A DNA stretch of 64,000 nucleotides from positions 124,001-188,000 of the forward strand of contig NZ_JAPYZV010000003.1 of assembly GCF_027812955.1 (NCBI RefSeq), read 5' to 3'. How positions within the stretch are numbered: the first letter of the stretch is position 1; each line of letters begins with the position of its first letter. Positions 19,440-27,179 of this stretch are shown in pieces. The translations under genes and the position numbers were made by a program. The notes beneath the pieces were generated by a model. That model saw nothing but the letters and a program-made list of their open reading frames with translations. It was not told the DNA's origin and did not search any database. The DNA comes from Pedococcus sp. 5OH_020 (GTDB lineage Bacteria > Actinomycetota > Actinomycetes > Actinomycetales > Dermatophilaceae).

Positions 19440-20386
19440 CGTGCCTCCTCTCGGGGACCCTGCGCCCGGAGGTCCTGTGTCGTCAGGTCGGTCCGGATCC
19501 CGAGGTATGCCGGCTGGCGAAGCCGGCCCTCCTTGGTGACCTCGAGCGTCCTGGCCTCCACGACGACGAGGGGCTCGACCCAGAAGGCGCCCTGGGCATC
19601 GACCGTCGGCACCACGGTGGCGAACGGAGAGCTGTCCCGGCGCAGTGGGGCCAGAGCAGCAGCGAGCTCCCGCTGGGCCCTCCCGGCGATCCCGGACCCC
19701 ACGCGTCCGGCGTACTGCCATCCTCCGGGACCGGCCACGCCGACCAGGACGGCACCGAGCCGCTCCAGGGTGCCGACCTCCGGCCGCCAGCCGCCGACCA
19801 CGGCGGAGACCGTCGTCCGGTGCGGTGACTTCAGCCAGTCGGTGGACCGCCGCCCCGGGAGGTACGGCGACGAGAGGCGTTTGCTCACCACCCCCTCCAG
19901 CCCCTGCTCGAGGGTAGCGCTGAAGAGCTGGTGCCCATCCTCGTAGACCGGAGGCACCTGCCAGTGCGGGCCGGAGAGCGCCAGCCGTTCGAGAAGGTCG
20001 CGACGCGTGGCAAGTGGCTGGGAGGTGACGTCCGAGCCGTAGAGGCGCAACAGGTCGAACACCATCAACGTCACCGGGCGCACGGCCGCGAGGCCGACCG
20101 CCTTGCGGCCGTCGCGGACGTGCATGCGCTCGGCAAGCGCGCCGAACGACGGACGACCGGCGTCGAGCGCCACCACCTCGCCGTCCAGCAGCATGTCGTC
20201 GAAGAGGCCCCCGAGGGGCGCCAGCTCGGGAAAGCTGACGGTCACGTCGTTGCCGGTCCTCGAGGTCAGCGAGAGCATCCCGTCGCGTACGTCCGCGAGC
20301 ACGCGCATGCCGTCCCACTTCACCTCGTGGACCCAGCCGCTGCCGGCCGGGATGGCGGTGGTGGGGCTGGCCAGCATGGGGCGCAT
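19436..20386 (-). CDS. ATP-dependent DNA ligase (LigD ligase-type, NHEJ)
   Basis: ATP-dependent ligase of 316 residues that seals breaks with Ku. The adenylation motif is HEVKWDGMRVLADV with Lys as the AMP-accepting residue; motif LLDGEVVALD, VFDLLRLYG, LEGVVSKRL and DWLKSPH follow, then an OB-fold domain. ATG 20386 is preferred to in-frame ATG 20404 because an AGGA lies about 8 bases before it. It is translationally coupled to the polymerase gene downstream and divergent from ku with about 100 bases between. No LigD phosphoesterase domain is found here. Confidence 0.92.
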   Translation of the reverse strand: MRPMLASPTTAIPAGSGWVHEVKWDGMRVLADVRDGMLSLTSRTGNDVTVSFPELAPLGGLFDDMLLDGEVVALDAGRPSFGALAERMHVRDGRKAVGLAAVRPVTLMVFDLLRLYGSDVTSQPLATRRDLLERLALSGPHWQVPPVYEDGHQLFSATLEQGLEGVVSKRLSSPYLPGRRSTDWLKSPHRTTVSAVVGGWRPEVGTLERLGAVLVGVAGPGGWQYAGRVGSGIAGRAQRELAAALAPLRRDSSPFATVVPTVDAQGAFWVEPLVVVEARTLEVTKEGRLRQPAYLGIRTDLTTQDLRAQGPREEAR

Positions 20387-20486
20387 AGGGTCATCCTGAC
20401 GCATAGGCTGGTGTGCACGACGCGTCCGGCGGCCTGGTGCCCACGACGCGTGCCGCGGAACAGCAGGGCGAGACGGGAGCGGTGGC

Positions 20487-21389
20487 ATGCGAGCAATCTG
20501 GAAGGGCGCGGTGTCGTTCGGCTTGGTCAACGTACCGATCCGGCTGTACTCCGCCACGGAGAACCACGACGTGCAGTTCCGCCAGGTGCATCGCGAGGAC
20601 GGCGGTCGGATCAAGTACCAGCGGGTGTGCAGCATCGACGGCCAGCAGGTCTCGTACGACGACATCGCCAAGGGGTACGAGACCGAGGACGGCGAGATGG
20701 TCGTCCTCACCGACGAGGACTTCAAGCAGCTGCCGAGCCGCAGCTCCAAGGAGATCGCGGTCGAGAAGTTCGTCCCGGCGGACCAGATCGACCCGATGCT
20801 GCTCGACAAGTCGTACTACCTGGAGCCTGACAAGGCGTCGACCAAGCCGTACATCCTCCTTCGCGACTCGCTCGAGAAGGAGAACCGCATGGCGGTGGTC
20901 TCCGTCTCGATCCGCACGCGCATGACGATGGCCGTACTGCGCGTCCGCGACGGGGTCATCGTGATGCAGACCATGCTGTGGCCCGACGAGATCCGCAAGC
21001 CGGACTTCGCGACCCTCGACGACGACACCACGGCGACGAAGCAGGAGCTGGCCATGGCGGACCTGTTGATCGAGCAGCTCGCCGGTGACTACGAGCCGGA
21101 TGACTACGAGGACGACTACGCCACCGCGCTGGAGACCCTCGTCAAGGCGAAGGTCGAGGGCGGCGAGGTGAAGACGGCGCCGGCGTCCAAGGACGAGTCC
21201 GGCGAGGTGGTGGACCTCCTGGCTGCCCTCAAGAAGTCCGTCGACAAGGCGAAGGCCTCCCGTGGGGAGCCGACCGAGACGCAGCCTGCTGCGGAGAAGG
21301 GCACCGCGAAGAAGAGCGCTGCCAAGAAGACCGCTGCGAAGAAGACCGACAGGACGACGACGAAGAAGGCGGCGCAGAAGGCGAGCTAG
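20487..21389 (+). CDS. ku: Ku DNA end-binding protein
   Basis: Homodimeric ring protein that binds double-strand ends and recruits LigD-type enzymes. The 300-residue protein opens MRAIWKGAVSFGLVNVPIRL, includes VCSIDGQQVSYDDI, and has the core to about residue 250. The tail (about residues 265-300) is a Lys/Ala/Thr repeat (KKSAAKKTAAKKTDRTTTKK) like histone H1, as in other actinobacterial Ku proteins with extended basic tails that bind DNA. Divergent from the ligase-polymerase pair. Confidence 0.95.
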   Translation: MRAIWKGAVSFGLVNVPIRLYSATENHDVQFRQVHREDGGRIKYQRVCSIDGQQVSYDDIAKGYETEDGEMVVLTDEDFKQLPSRSSKEIAVEKFVPADQIDPMLLDKSYYLEPDKASTKPYILLRDSLEKENRMAVVSVSIRTRMTMAVLRVRDGVIVMQTMLWPDEIRKPDFATLDDDTTATKQELAMADLLIEQLAGDYEPDDYEDDYATALETLVKAKVEGGEVKTAPASKDESGEVVDLLAALKKSVDKAKASRGEPTETQPAAEKGTAKKSAAKKTAAKKTDRTTTKKAAQKAS

Positions 21390-21405
21390 CCGGCATGGCA
21401 GGAGA

Positions 21406-21444
21406 AGCCGGCCGGGCAGCTCACTGGGAGCGGCCCGGCCGGCT
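21406..21444. terminator. hairpin between convergent ku and ABC permease genes
   Basis: Arms AGCCGGCCGGGC (21406-21417) and GCCCGGCCGGCT (21433-21444) form a 12-base perfect stem, with a second inner 4-base stem in the loop. It sits in the 71-base gap between two converging genes and could terminate both ways. No clear T-tract follows. Confidence 0.6.
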
Positions 21445-21460
21445 GGGCGCCGGAGGGGTG

Positions 21461-22216
21461 CTAGGCGTTCTCTCTGCGGAACGTCGCCGTCCCCCACCAG
21501 ACTGCGGCGGCGAAGAGGACCGCCGCCCACAGCGTCCCCCACAGCATGGGGGAGCCGGCGAAGTCGCCGGAGAACGCGGTGCGGACCGCGTCCACCACCC
21601 ATCGGAACGGCATCCAGTCGCTGACCCTGAGCAGCCACTTCGGCCCGATGGTCATCGGCAGCAAGATGCCTGACAGGAGCAGCACGGGCATCATGACCAT
21701 GTTGATGACCGGGGCCATCACGTCCTCGCTCTTGGTGGTCAGCGCCAAGGCGTTCGAGGCCGCCGCGCATGCACCGCCGACAAGGAGCGTCAGCAGGATG
21801 CCGTAGGTGATGCCCAGGGCGGAGCCGCGCATTCCCATGAGGTATCCCAGTAACACCAGGATCAGAGCCTGGACGAGCAGCTGGAGCACGTCGCGCACCA
21901 GCCGCCCCACGAGCAGGGCCGTCCGGCTGGCCGGAGTGACGCGCTCCGCCTCGATCACGCCTTCACGCCACTCGCCGATCAGGCTGAACCCGGCGAAGAA
22001 CGCTCCGAAGATCCCGAGCTGCACGAGCATGCCCGGGACGAAGAACGTGTACGCGTTGGTGGCGCCGAACTGCTTGATCAGAGGTTTGAGCAGGGGCCCG
22101 AACAGCAGCAGGTAGAGCACGGGCTGGACCATCCCGATGATCACCCAGGCGGGGTTGCGCAGGTTCATCCGCAGCTGCCTGCGGAAGACGATCGAGGACT
22201 CTCTGACGAACCGCAT
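21461..22216 (-). CDS. ABC-2 type transporter permease (DrrB-like)
   Basis: Integral membrane protein of 251 residues with six hydrophobic helices (WVIIGMVQPVLYLLLFGPLL, FVPGMLVQLGIFGAFFAGFSL, LLVQALILVLLGYLMGM, ILLTLLVGGACAAASNALAL, VINMVMMPVLLLSGILLPM, LWAAVLFAAAVWW). The short loop IGEWREGVIEAERVTPASR is the EAA-like contact with the ATPase in daunorubicin-resistance-type exporters. It lies one base after the ATPase stop, so the two form an exporter. The substrate is unknown, but the upstream PadR regulator suggests inducible export of a drug or metabolite. Confidence 0.9.
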   Translation of the reverse strand: MRFVRESSIVFRRQLRMNLRNPAWVIIGMVQPVLYLLLFGPLLKPLIKQFGATNAYTFFVPGMLVQLGIFGAFFAGFSLIGEWREGVIEAERVTPASRTALLVGRLVRDVLQLLVQALILVLLGYLMGMRGSALGITYGILLTLLVGGACAAASNALALTTKSEDVMAPVINMVMMPVLLLSGILLPMTIGPKWLLRVSDWMPFRWVVDAVRTAFSGDFAGSPMLWGTLWAAVLFAAAVWWGTATFRRENA

Positions 22217-22217
22217 G

Positions 22218-23231
22218 TCAGCTCTCCTTCGCGGTCGTGGTGTCGGTGGTCTCCGCCGCGTCGCGCAGCGAGCGCCCGGTCAGGGTCAGGAACACGTCGT
22301 CGAGGGTCGGTCGGTGCACCTCGATCGACTCCAGCGAGATGTCAGCGTCGTGCAGGTCACGCAGTAGCCCCGGGACGGCCTTGCCGGCGCGCTGGACCCG
22401 TCCGCGGACGTGGTTGCCTTCGCTCTCCACTCCCTGCATCCCGTGCCGGGCGGTCTCCGAGATCGCCTCCAGCCGACCTGCCGCCTGGGTGACGAGATCG
22501 GGGTCGGAGACCTCCAGGTCCACCAGGTCCCCGGACACCTGCGCCTTCAGGTTGTCCGAGGTGTCGGCGGCCACGATCCTGCTGTGGTCGATGATGAGGA
22601 TCCGGTCGCTGAGCGCGTCAGCCTCGTCGAGGTAGTGCGTCGTGAGGAACACCGTCGCCCCACGCCGTCGCCGAAGGTCGGCGATGTGCTCCCAGAGGTT
22701 GGCCCGCGCCTGGGGGTCGAGCCCGGTGGTGGGCTCGTCCAGGAACACCAGCCTGGGCTCGTGGATGAGCCCCATGACGATGTCGAGCCGGCGGCGCTGC
22801 CCGCCCGACATGTTCTTGGGCATCCTCGTCCAGAGGCCGTCCAGGTCGAGCTGCGCGAACAGCTCCTGGCCCCGGGCGGCCGCGTCCGCCTGGCGCATCC
22901 CGTAGAGCATCCCGTGGTCCACGACCTCGTCGCCGGCCCGGGCACCGCTGAAGGCGCCACCCGCCTGGGAGACGTACCCGATGCTGCGGCGCACGTTCTC
23001 CGACTCTGTCACCACGTCGTAGCCGGCCACCGTCGCGCTCCCCTCGGTCGGGCGCAGCAGCGTGGTCAGCATGCGCAGCGTCGTGGTCTTGCCCGCGCCG
23101 TTGGGGCCGAGGAACCCCACGACCTCGCCCTCCGCGACGTCCAGGTCGACTCCGTCGACGGCCCGCACCTGGGCCTTCTTCCTGCCGTCCCGTGTCTGGA
23201 ACGTCTGCACCAGACCCCGTGCGTGGATCAT
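22218..23231 (-). CDS. ABC transporter ATP-binding protein (DrrA-like)
   Basis: Protein of 337 residues: Walker A LGPNGAGKTTTL, signature KNMSGGQRRRLD, Walker B RLVFLDEPTTGLDP and the H-loop TTHYLDEAD, then a DrrA-type C-terminal regulatory domain to residue 337. ATG 23231 is chosen because GGGAGACGGGA precedes it; the longer in-frame TTG at 23261 falls inside an operator palindrome. Partner of the permease just downstream. The promoter region contains two TTCAA-N2-TTGAA palindromes, consistent with control by the PadR protein encoded next upstream. Confidence 0.93.
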   Translation of the reverse strand: MIHARGLVQTFQTRDGRKKAQVRAVDGVDLDVAEGEVVGFLGPNGAGKTTTLRMLTTLLRPTEGSATVAGYDVVTESENVRRSIGYVSQAGGAFSGARAGDEVVDHGMLYGMRQADAAARGQELFAQLDLDGLWTRMPKNMSGGQRRRLDIVMGLIHEPRLVFLDEPTTGLDPQARANLWEHIADLRRRRGATVFLTTHYLDEADALSDRILIIDHSRIVAADTSDNLKAQVSGDLVDLEVSDPDLVTQAAGRLEAISETARHGMQGVESEGNHVRGRVQRAGKAVPGLLRDLHDADISLESIEVHRPTLDDVFLTLTGRSLRDAAETTDTTTAKES

Positions 23232-23254
23232 TCCCGTCTCCCTCGGCTCAGCGG

Positions 23255-23292
23255 TGTTCAAGCTTGAACAGCCAAGTGTTCAACATTGAACA
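23255..23292. promoter_or_regulatory. twin operator palindromes upstream of the drrAB-like genes
   Basis: Two 16-base perfect palindromic sites, TGTTCAAGCTTGAACA (23255-23270) and TGTTCAACATTGAACA (23277-23292, the arms palindromic and the centre AT/CA), share TGTTCAA-N2-TTGAACA. Centres are 22 bases apart, about two DNA turns. They sit in the 125-base gap between the PadR gene and the ATPase start. A PadR dimer-of-dimers operator is the natural reading. Confidence 0.75.
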
Positions 23293-23356
23293 CCAAGTCG
23301 TCAAACCATCTCCAGGTGGTTCACCCGAGAAGGTAGACCCGAGCACCGACAGAACC

Positions 23357-24001
23357 TCATCGGTGGCGGGCGATCAGCTCCGCGTAGCGCTGTCGCTCGC
23401 CGGCCATCTGCCAGCCCGGGTCCTGCGCCGGGGGCTGCCACGTCATCGGCTCGCCGCGCAGCTCGAAGGCACCCGCGGCGACGCGGCCAAGGAGGTCCAC
23501 CAGCCACTCGCGCTCCGTGGACCCCAAGCCCATCCACAGGTCGGCCATCGCGCGAACGTGCGGTGGCACGGTCTCCAGCTGTGACTCCTGCGCCAGCTGC
23601 TCGCGGATCCTGACGTCGATGCGGGCCAGCCGGCTGCGCAGCCCCTGCACGACGTCGGCTCGCGCCATGAGCGGCATGAGGGCCAACGCCGTGTGGAAGG
23701 GCAGCGGGGAGAGCAGGTCCACTGACTCCACTGCCGCCCGCCACAGCCGCTCGAACTCACGGCGGCCGCTGGCGGTACTGGTGTAGACGGCCACCTCCCG
23801 GCTGCCGTCGACCAGGTCATGGCGTTCGAGGTTGCCCTGCCTGGCAAGGGTGCTGAGACCGGAGTAGATGGAGCCGGGGTTGACGTGCGCCCAGTCCTCC
23901 ACCTGCCACGAGAGCAGCTCACGGCGCAGCTGGTATCCGTTGACGGGCTCGAAGAGCATGACGGTGCCGAGGAGAAGCAGTCGCGTCTCGGTGGCCGCCA
24001 T
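23357..24001 (-). CDS. PadR family transcriptional regulator
   Basis: Protein of 214 residues with an N-terminal winged helix (TRLLLLGTVMLFEPVNGYQL, NPGSIYSGLSTLARQGNLE, TASGRREFERLW) and a Vir-type helical C-terminal dimerisation domain. PadR proteins commonly repress adjacent multidrug ABC genes and bind palindromic sites. It lies directly upstream of the DrrAB-like pair on the same strand, with two palindromes between. ATG 24001 gives the standard start (MAATETRLLLLG). It is divergent from the Nei-like gene, 34 bases away. Confidence 0.92.
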   Translation of the reverse strand: MAATETRLLLLGTVMLFEPVNGYQLRRELLSWQVEDWAHVNPGSIYSGLSTLARQGNLERHDLVDGSREVAVYTSTASGRREFERLWRAAVESVDLLSPLPFHTALALMPLMARADVVQGLRSRLARIDVRIREQLAQESQLETVPPHVRAMADLWMGLGSTEREWLVDLLGRVAAGAFELRGEPMTWQPPAQDPGWQMAGERQRYAELIARHR

Positions 24002-24035
24002 GTCGTGCAGTGTAGGTCTGACCCATGATGGGGCC

Positions 24036-24863
24036 ATGCCCGAAGGCCATACCCTCTTCGCGCTCGCCCGCGACCTGGACGCGGCGTTCCGCGACACCAC
24101 GCCGGTCGCCACCAGCCCGCAGGGCCGGTTCGAGGCCGGCGCGGCGCTGATCTCGGAGCGCACGTTCCTGCACGCGACCTCCTGGGGCAAGCACCTCTTC
24201 GCCGAGTTCGAGGGTGACGCCTGGCTGCATGTGCACCTCGGCCTCATCGGCACCTTCACCATCGACGACCGGCCGTATGTGGGGGAGCTCCCGGTGGTGG
24301 GGCAGGTCCGTCTTCGACTGGCCACCGCTGAGCATGTGGCGGATCTGAGGGGCCCCAACCTGTGCGCGGTCATCTCGCCCGAGCAGGTCGAGTCGGTGCG
24401 CTCCCGCCTCGGCCCCGACCCGCTGCGGCCGGACCCCGACCCCGAGCTCGGGTGGCGGAAGATCTCGCGCAGCGCGAAGTCCATTGCCGAGCTCCTCATG
24501 GACCAGGCGGTCCTGGCCGGGGTGGGCAACGTGTACCGCAGTGAGGTGCTGTTCCGGCAGCGGGTGGACCCCTTCCGGCCGGGCCGCGAGCTCCGGCGCA
24601 CCACCTGGGACGCCATCTGGCTGGACCTCGTCGAGCTTCTACCACTGGGGGTGGCGACAGGCAGGATCGTCACGGTGGCAGAGCAGGTCGAGCAGGTGCG
24701 CCGTGACCTGCGCCGCGGTCAGGTCGACCGGCTCGAAGAGCGAACCTCCTACGTGTACAAGAGACAGGGCGAGCCCTGTCGGGTCTGCGGCTCACGGATC
24801 CGCACGCAGGTGGTGGCAGGCCGCAACCTCTTCTGGTGCGGACGGTGCCAGCGGCGGCGCTGA
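24036..24863 (+). CDS. Fpg/Nei family DNA glycosylase
   Basis: Base-excision repair enzyme of 275 residues. The mature N-terminus after Met is Pro-Glu-Gly-His (MPEGHTLF), with Pro as Schiff-base nucleophile and Glu as general acid. Further features are the helix-two-turn-helix region (KSIAELLMDQAVLAGVGNVY) and the C-terminal zinc finger CRVCGS ... WCGRC with Arg-rich end. The MPEGH start and the short zinc finger fit actinobacterial Nei2-type endonuclease VIII rather than MutM. Divergent from the PadR gene. Confidence 0.92.
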   Translation: MPEGHTLFALARDLDAAFRDTTPVATSPQGRFEAGAALISERTFLHATSWGKHLFAEFEGDAWLHVHLGLIGTFTIDDRPYVGELPVVGQVRLRLATAEHVADLRGPNLCAVISPEQVESVRSRLGPDPLRPDPDPELGWRKISRSAKSIAELLMDQAVLAGVGNVYRSEVLFRQRVDPFRPGRELRRTTWDAIWLDLVELLPLGVATGRIVTVAEQVEQVRRDLRRGQVDRLEERTSYVYKRQGEPCRVCGSRIRTQVVAGRNLFWCGRCQRRR

Positions 24864-24918
24864 CGGCGTCCCGGGACCACTGAGCCGGAACCCCTGACCC
24901 GGGAGCCAGGGCGCCCGA

Positions 24919-24957
24919 CCCCGCACCCCGGGCCCCGGACCCCGGACCCCCGACCCC
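24919..24957 (-). other. G-quadruplex-forming motif (six G4/G5 runs on minus strand)
   Basis: On the plus strand, C runs of 4, 4, 4, 4, 5 and 4 lie at 24919-22, 24926-29, 24933-36, 24940-43, 24947-51 and 24954-57, separated by two to three bases; a seven-base GGACCCC-like period is visible. The minus strand thus has six runs of at least four G with very short loops, well within the usual quadruplex pattern. Confidence 0.8.
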
Positions 24958-25065
24958 GGACCAGCGTTCGAGCGATCCCTCCCGCGACCACGGCGCCCGA
25001 AAATCGCTTGAGGAGACGTGTCGGCTGAGGCACAGTGGACGGCGGACACGGTGGGGCGAGCAGCA

Positions 25066-25189
25066 GACGTGGCGTGCCACGTCGGTCCTGCGGGTCGGCC
25101 TCGTCGAAGGATCCATCTGCCTGTCAAGCAGATCCGGCATCACGGTGTCTCACGACACCTACGAGGTTCAACTCCTCGAGACGGTGTCG
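25066..25189 (+). ncRNA. candidate structured leader RNA upstream of the SPFH gene
   Basis: Perfect stems in order: GACGTGGC-GT-GCCACGTC (25066-25083); ATCTGC-loop CTGTCAA-GCAGAT (25115-25133); GGTGTC-TCAC-GACACC (25144-25159); CGAGG-TTCAACT-CCTCG (25162-25178). The strand CGACACC (25153-25159) can instead pair with GGTGTCG (25183-25189), enclosing the CGAGG hairpin, so two folds exclude each other. The seven-base TTCAACT loop resembles a T-loop. No transcript evidence is available. Confidence 0.4.
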
Positions 25190-25332
25190 TCGGCCAGGGT
25201 CTCGGCGTCAGCCCTGCGGTCCCGACCCTCGGGACCCCGCTGGCGCCGTTGCCTGGCCGACGGCATCCCGTGCAAAGCCGCGCCCGACCGTCCGCCAGAT
25301 GTCCGACCGATGCAGCCGAAGGAGGTTGCCCC

Positions 25333-25998
25333 ATGGCCCTGTTCACCCTGACCGTCGACGCCCGCCAGTGCGTGCTGCGCTACCGTGACGGGCGCCTGCA
25401 CGACGTGCTGGCCTCGGGCCGCCACCGCAGGATGCTGCGTTCGCGCCACGTCCGGGTCGACCTGCGTGAGGCAGTCCTGTCGCTGCCGACGCAGGAGCTG
25501 CCCACTGTGGACGCGGTGACCGTGAAGGTCACCGCGGCAGTCCGGTGGTCGGTACTGGACCCCGTCGCCTTCGTGGAGCGGTCCGCCGACCCACTGGCGA
25601 TCGTGTACCTCGCGGCGCAGCTGGCGCTGCGTGAGGCGGTGTCGGTCCTGACGATCGAGCAGCTGCACGGTCGTGCGAGCCTGGCCCGCGAGCAGCTGAC
25701 CGACGCGGTGGCCACTGCCGCGCAGAGCGTGGGGATCGGTGTCGCGGAGGTCGTCGTCAAGGACGTCATCCTGCCCGCCGACATCCGGCATGCCGCGGCG
25801 GAGCTCGTCACCGCAAGGCATCGAGGGGCGGCGCTGCTCGAGCAGGCCCGCGCAGAGACGGCCGCCCTTCGGTCCCTCGCGAACGGGGCGAAGCTGCTCG
25901 ACGACCACCCGGCGCTGGCGCAGCTCCGTCTGGTCCAGGCCGCGCCCGCGGGCGCGCAGGTCGTCCTGCGGGTGGAGGCTCAGGACCCCACCGCCTGA
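25333..25998 (+). CDS. SPFH/band-7 domain protein (slipin-like), no membrane anchor
   Basis: Protein of 221 residues that is almost entirely an SPFH domain: VDARQCVLRYRDGRLHDVL at the start, then TVDAVTVKVTAAVRWSVLDPVAFV, IVYLAAQLALREAVSVLTIEQL, LTDAVATAAQSVGIGVAEVVVKDVILP and a helical C-terminus HRGAALLEQARAETAAL. Slipins usually begin with a membrane hairpin, which is absent here, so the protein is predicted cytosolic or peripheral. ATG 25333 follows AAGGAGG. No NfeD partner gene is adjacent. A 17-base-pair hairpin follows the stop at once. Confidence 0.85.
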   Translation: MALFTLTVDARQCVLRYRDGRLHDVLASGRHRRMLRSRHVRVDLREAVLSLPTQELPTVDAVTVKVTAAVRWSVLDPVAFVERSADPLAIVYLAAQLALREAVSVLTIEQLHGRASLAREQLTDAVATAAQSVGIGVAEVVVKDVILPADIRHAAAELVTARHRGAALLEQARAETAALRSLANGAKLLDDHPALAQLRLVQAAPAGAQVVLRVEAQDPTA

Positions 25999-26035
25999 GC
26001 GGTATGCCGCGTGGCCCAGCCACGCGGCATACCGC
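25999..26035 (+). terminator. strong hairpin terminator after the SPFH gene
   Basis: Seventeen-base perfect arms (25999-26015 and 26019-26035) close on a three-base CCA loop, beginning right after the TGA stop. The stem contains GGTATGCCGCGTGGC. No T-run follows, as is common for actinobacterial terminators. It may also serve the converging VWA gene that ends at 26077. Confidence 0.75.
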
Positions 26036-26076
26036 ACCGCGTGGTGGCTGACCCCGGACCCAGGGCCCAGGGCCCG

Positions 26077-27177
26077 CTACAGCGGATGGGCCGTGAACCT
26101 GCGCGCGAGACCCACACTGCCCAGCAGCAGGAGCGCGCCCAGCGCGGCGAACGCGACGCTGATCTCGACCTCCCGGTCCTGGACGTCCACATGCTTGGGC
26201 AGGTCGGCGAGGACCCCCTGAAGCTGGTCGGCGTCGCTGGCCTTGAAGTACTCCCCACCGGTCGTCTCGGCCACGGTCTTCAGGGCAGCTTCGTCCACCA
26301 CGAGGAAGTTGCGGCCTCCCGGCCCGAGCCCGCCCGCGAAGCCGCCGGGCGGCCCGTCGAACAGGCCGCCGCCGAGCTGGTCCCTGGTGCACACCATCTG
26401 CGTCGGCTCCGTCGTGCCGAAGCCGATGGGGTACACCCGGACCCCACGGGCAGCGGCCTGCCGAGCGGCATCCTCAGGTGAGATGCCGCGCGTGTTCGCG
26501 CCGTCGGTGAGCAGCACGACGATCTCCGGCGCGACCTTGCCGGGCTGGGGCGCCGGCCCACCGGGGGCGCTTCCACCGGGCGGCGTGGTGGGGGTGTCCG
26601 GCGTGGTGGCGCTCGAGTCTGCCGGTGCGACGTCCGGGTTGATCTCGGCGATGGCGTCGATGGACTTGAGGATGGCTGCGCCGATCGTGGTGCCGCGCCC
26701 CGTGGTGAGGCCGTCGACGGCACGTCGGAGCTCGTCGTGGTCCGTCGTGGGGGCGACCGCCACCTGCGCGAAGCCGGAGAACACCACGAGTCCGATCCGG
26801 GTCCGGCCGTCCTGGCCGTCGATGAACCGGCGGACCGCCTCCTGAGCAGCCGCCAGCCGGTTGGGGCTGACGTCCGTCGAGCACATGGACCCGGAGACGT
26901 CCACGGCGAGGATGACCGCCGAGCTGGCGACCGGGACCTGCGCCCGGACCTGCGGCCGGGCACTCCCGAGGCTGAGCAGGGCCAGGCTGGCGACGAGCAG
27001 GGCCAGCGGCACATGCCGCCGCCAAGCTGGTTGGCGAGGCAGTGCCAGCCGGATCAGGGAGACGCTGGAGAAGACCACCGCCTGCCGTCGCCGGCGCCGC
27101 AGCTGCCAGAGGTAGGCCCCGACCAGAAGGGGGACCGCCAGCAGGCCCAGCAGCGCGTAGGGCAGGGCGAACGACAC
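26077..27177 (-). CDS. von Willebrand factor A domain membrane protein
   Basis: Protein of 366 residues with two N-terminal membrane helices (FALPYALLGLLAVPLLVGAYL and VPLALLVASLALLSL), a VWA domain whose metal site reads DVSGSM (DxSxS) with the later TTGRGTTIG and VLLTDGANT, and a final membrane helix (VAFAALGALLLLGSVGLA). Inside the domain lie two Gly/Pro-rich insertions (TPTTPPGGSAPGGPAPQP and GPPGGFAGGLGPGG). It resembles BatA-type proteins. GTG 27177 overlaps the upstream gene's end. Part of a MoxR-DUF58-VWA-VWA cluster thought to act in protein or metal-centre maturation or stress resistance. Confidence 0.87.
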   Translation of the reverse strand: MSFALPYALLGLLAVPLLVGAYLWQLRRRRRQAVVFSSVSLIRLALPRQPAWRRHVPLALLVASLALLSLGSARPQVRAQVPVASSAVILAVDVSGSMCSTDVSPNRLAAAQEAVRRFIDGQDGRTRIGLVVFSGFAQVAVAPTTDHDELRRAVDGLTTGRGTTIGAAILKSIDAIAEINPDVAPADSSATTPDTPTTPPGGSAPGGPAPQPGKVAPEIVVLLTDGANTRGISPEDAARQAAARGVRVYPIGFGTTEPTQMVCTRDQLGGGLFDGPPGGFAGGLGPGGRNFLVVDEAALKTVAETTGGEYFKASDADQLQGVLADLPKHVDVQDREVEISVAFAALGALLLLGSVGLARRFTAHPL

Positions 27178-27179
27178 GG

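Larger units (their letters stand above)
24864..25332. other. 469-base non-coding stretch: C-rich tract and structured region
   Basis: No open frame here has convincing coding character. Bases 24919-24957 are a C-run repeat with G-quadruplex potential on the minus strand. Bases 25066-25189 hold several perfect hairpins, two of which compete for the same strand. The last bases carry the strong ribosome binding site AAGGAGG (25319-25325) for the SPFH gene at 25333. Confidence 0.7.

Noticed and set aside
23232-23261. Ten-residue N-terminal extension of the DrrA-like ATPase from TTG 23261
   Set aside because: The TTG sits inside an operator palindrome and ATG 23231 has a better ribosome binding site.
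25109-25178. Possible tRNA (anticodon-like arm with loop CTGTCAA, variable-arm-like stem, T-arm-like TTCAACT loop)
   Set aside because: No 7-base acceptor stem or D arm pairs around it, no 3' CCA, and the variable region would be about 28 bases for a GTC anticodon, which is not a type II tRNA. Kept only as a structured-RNA candidate.
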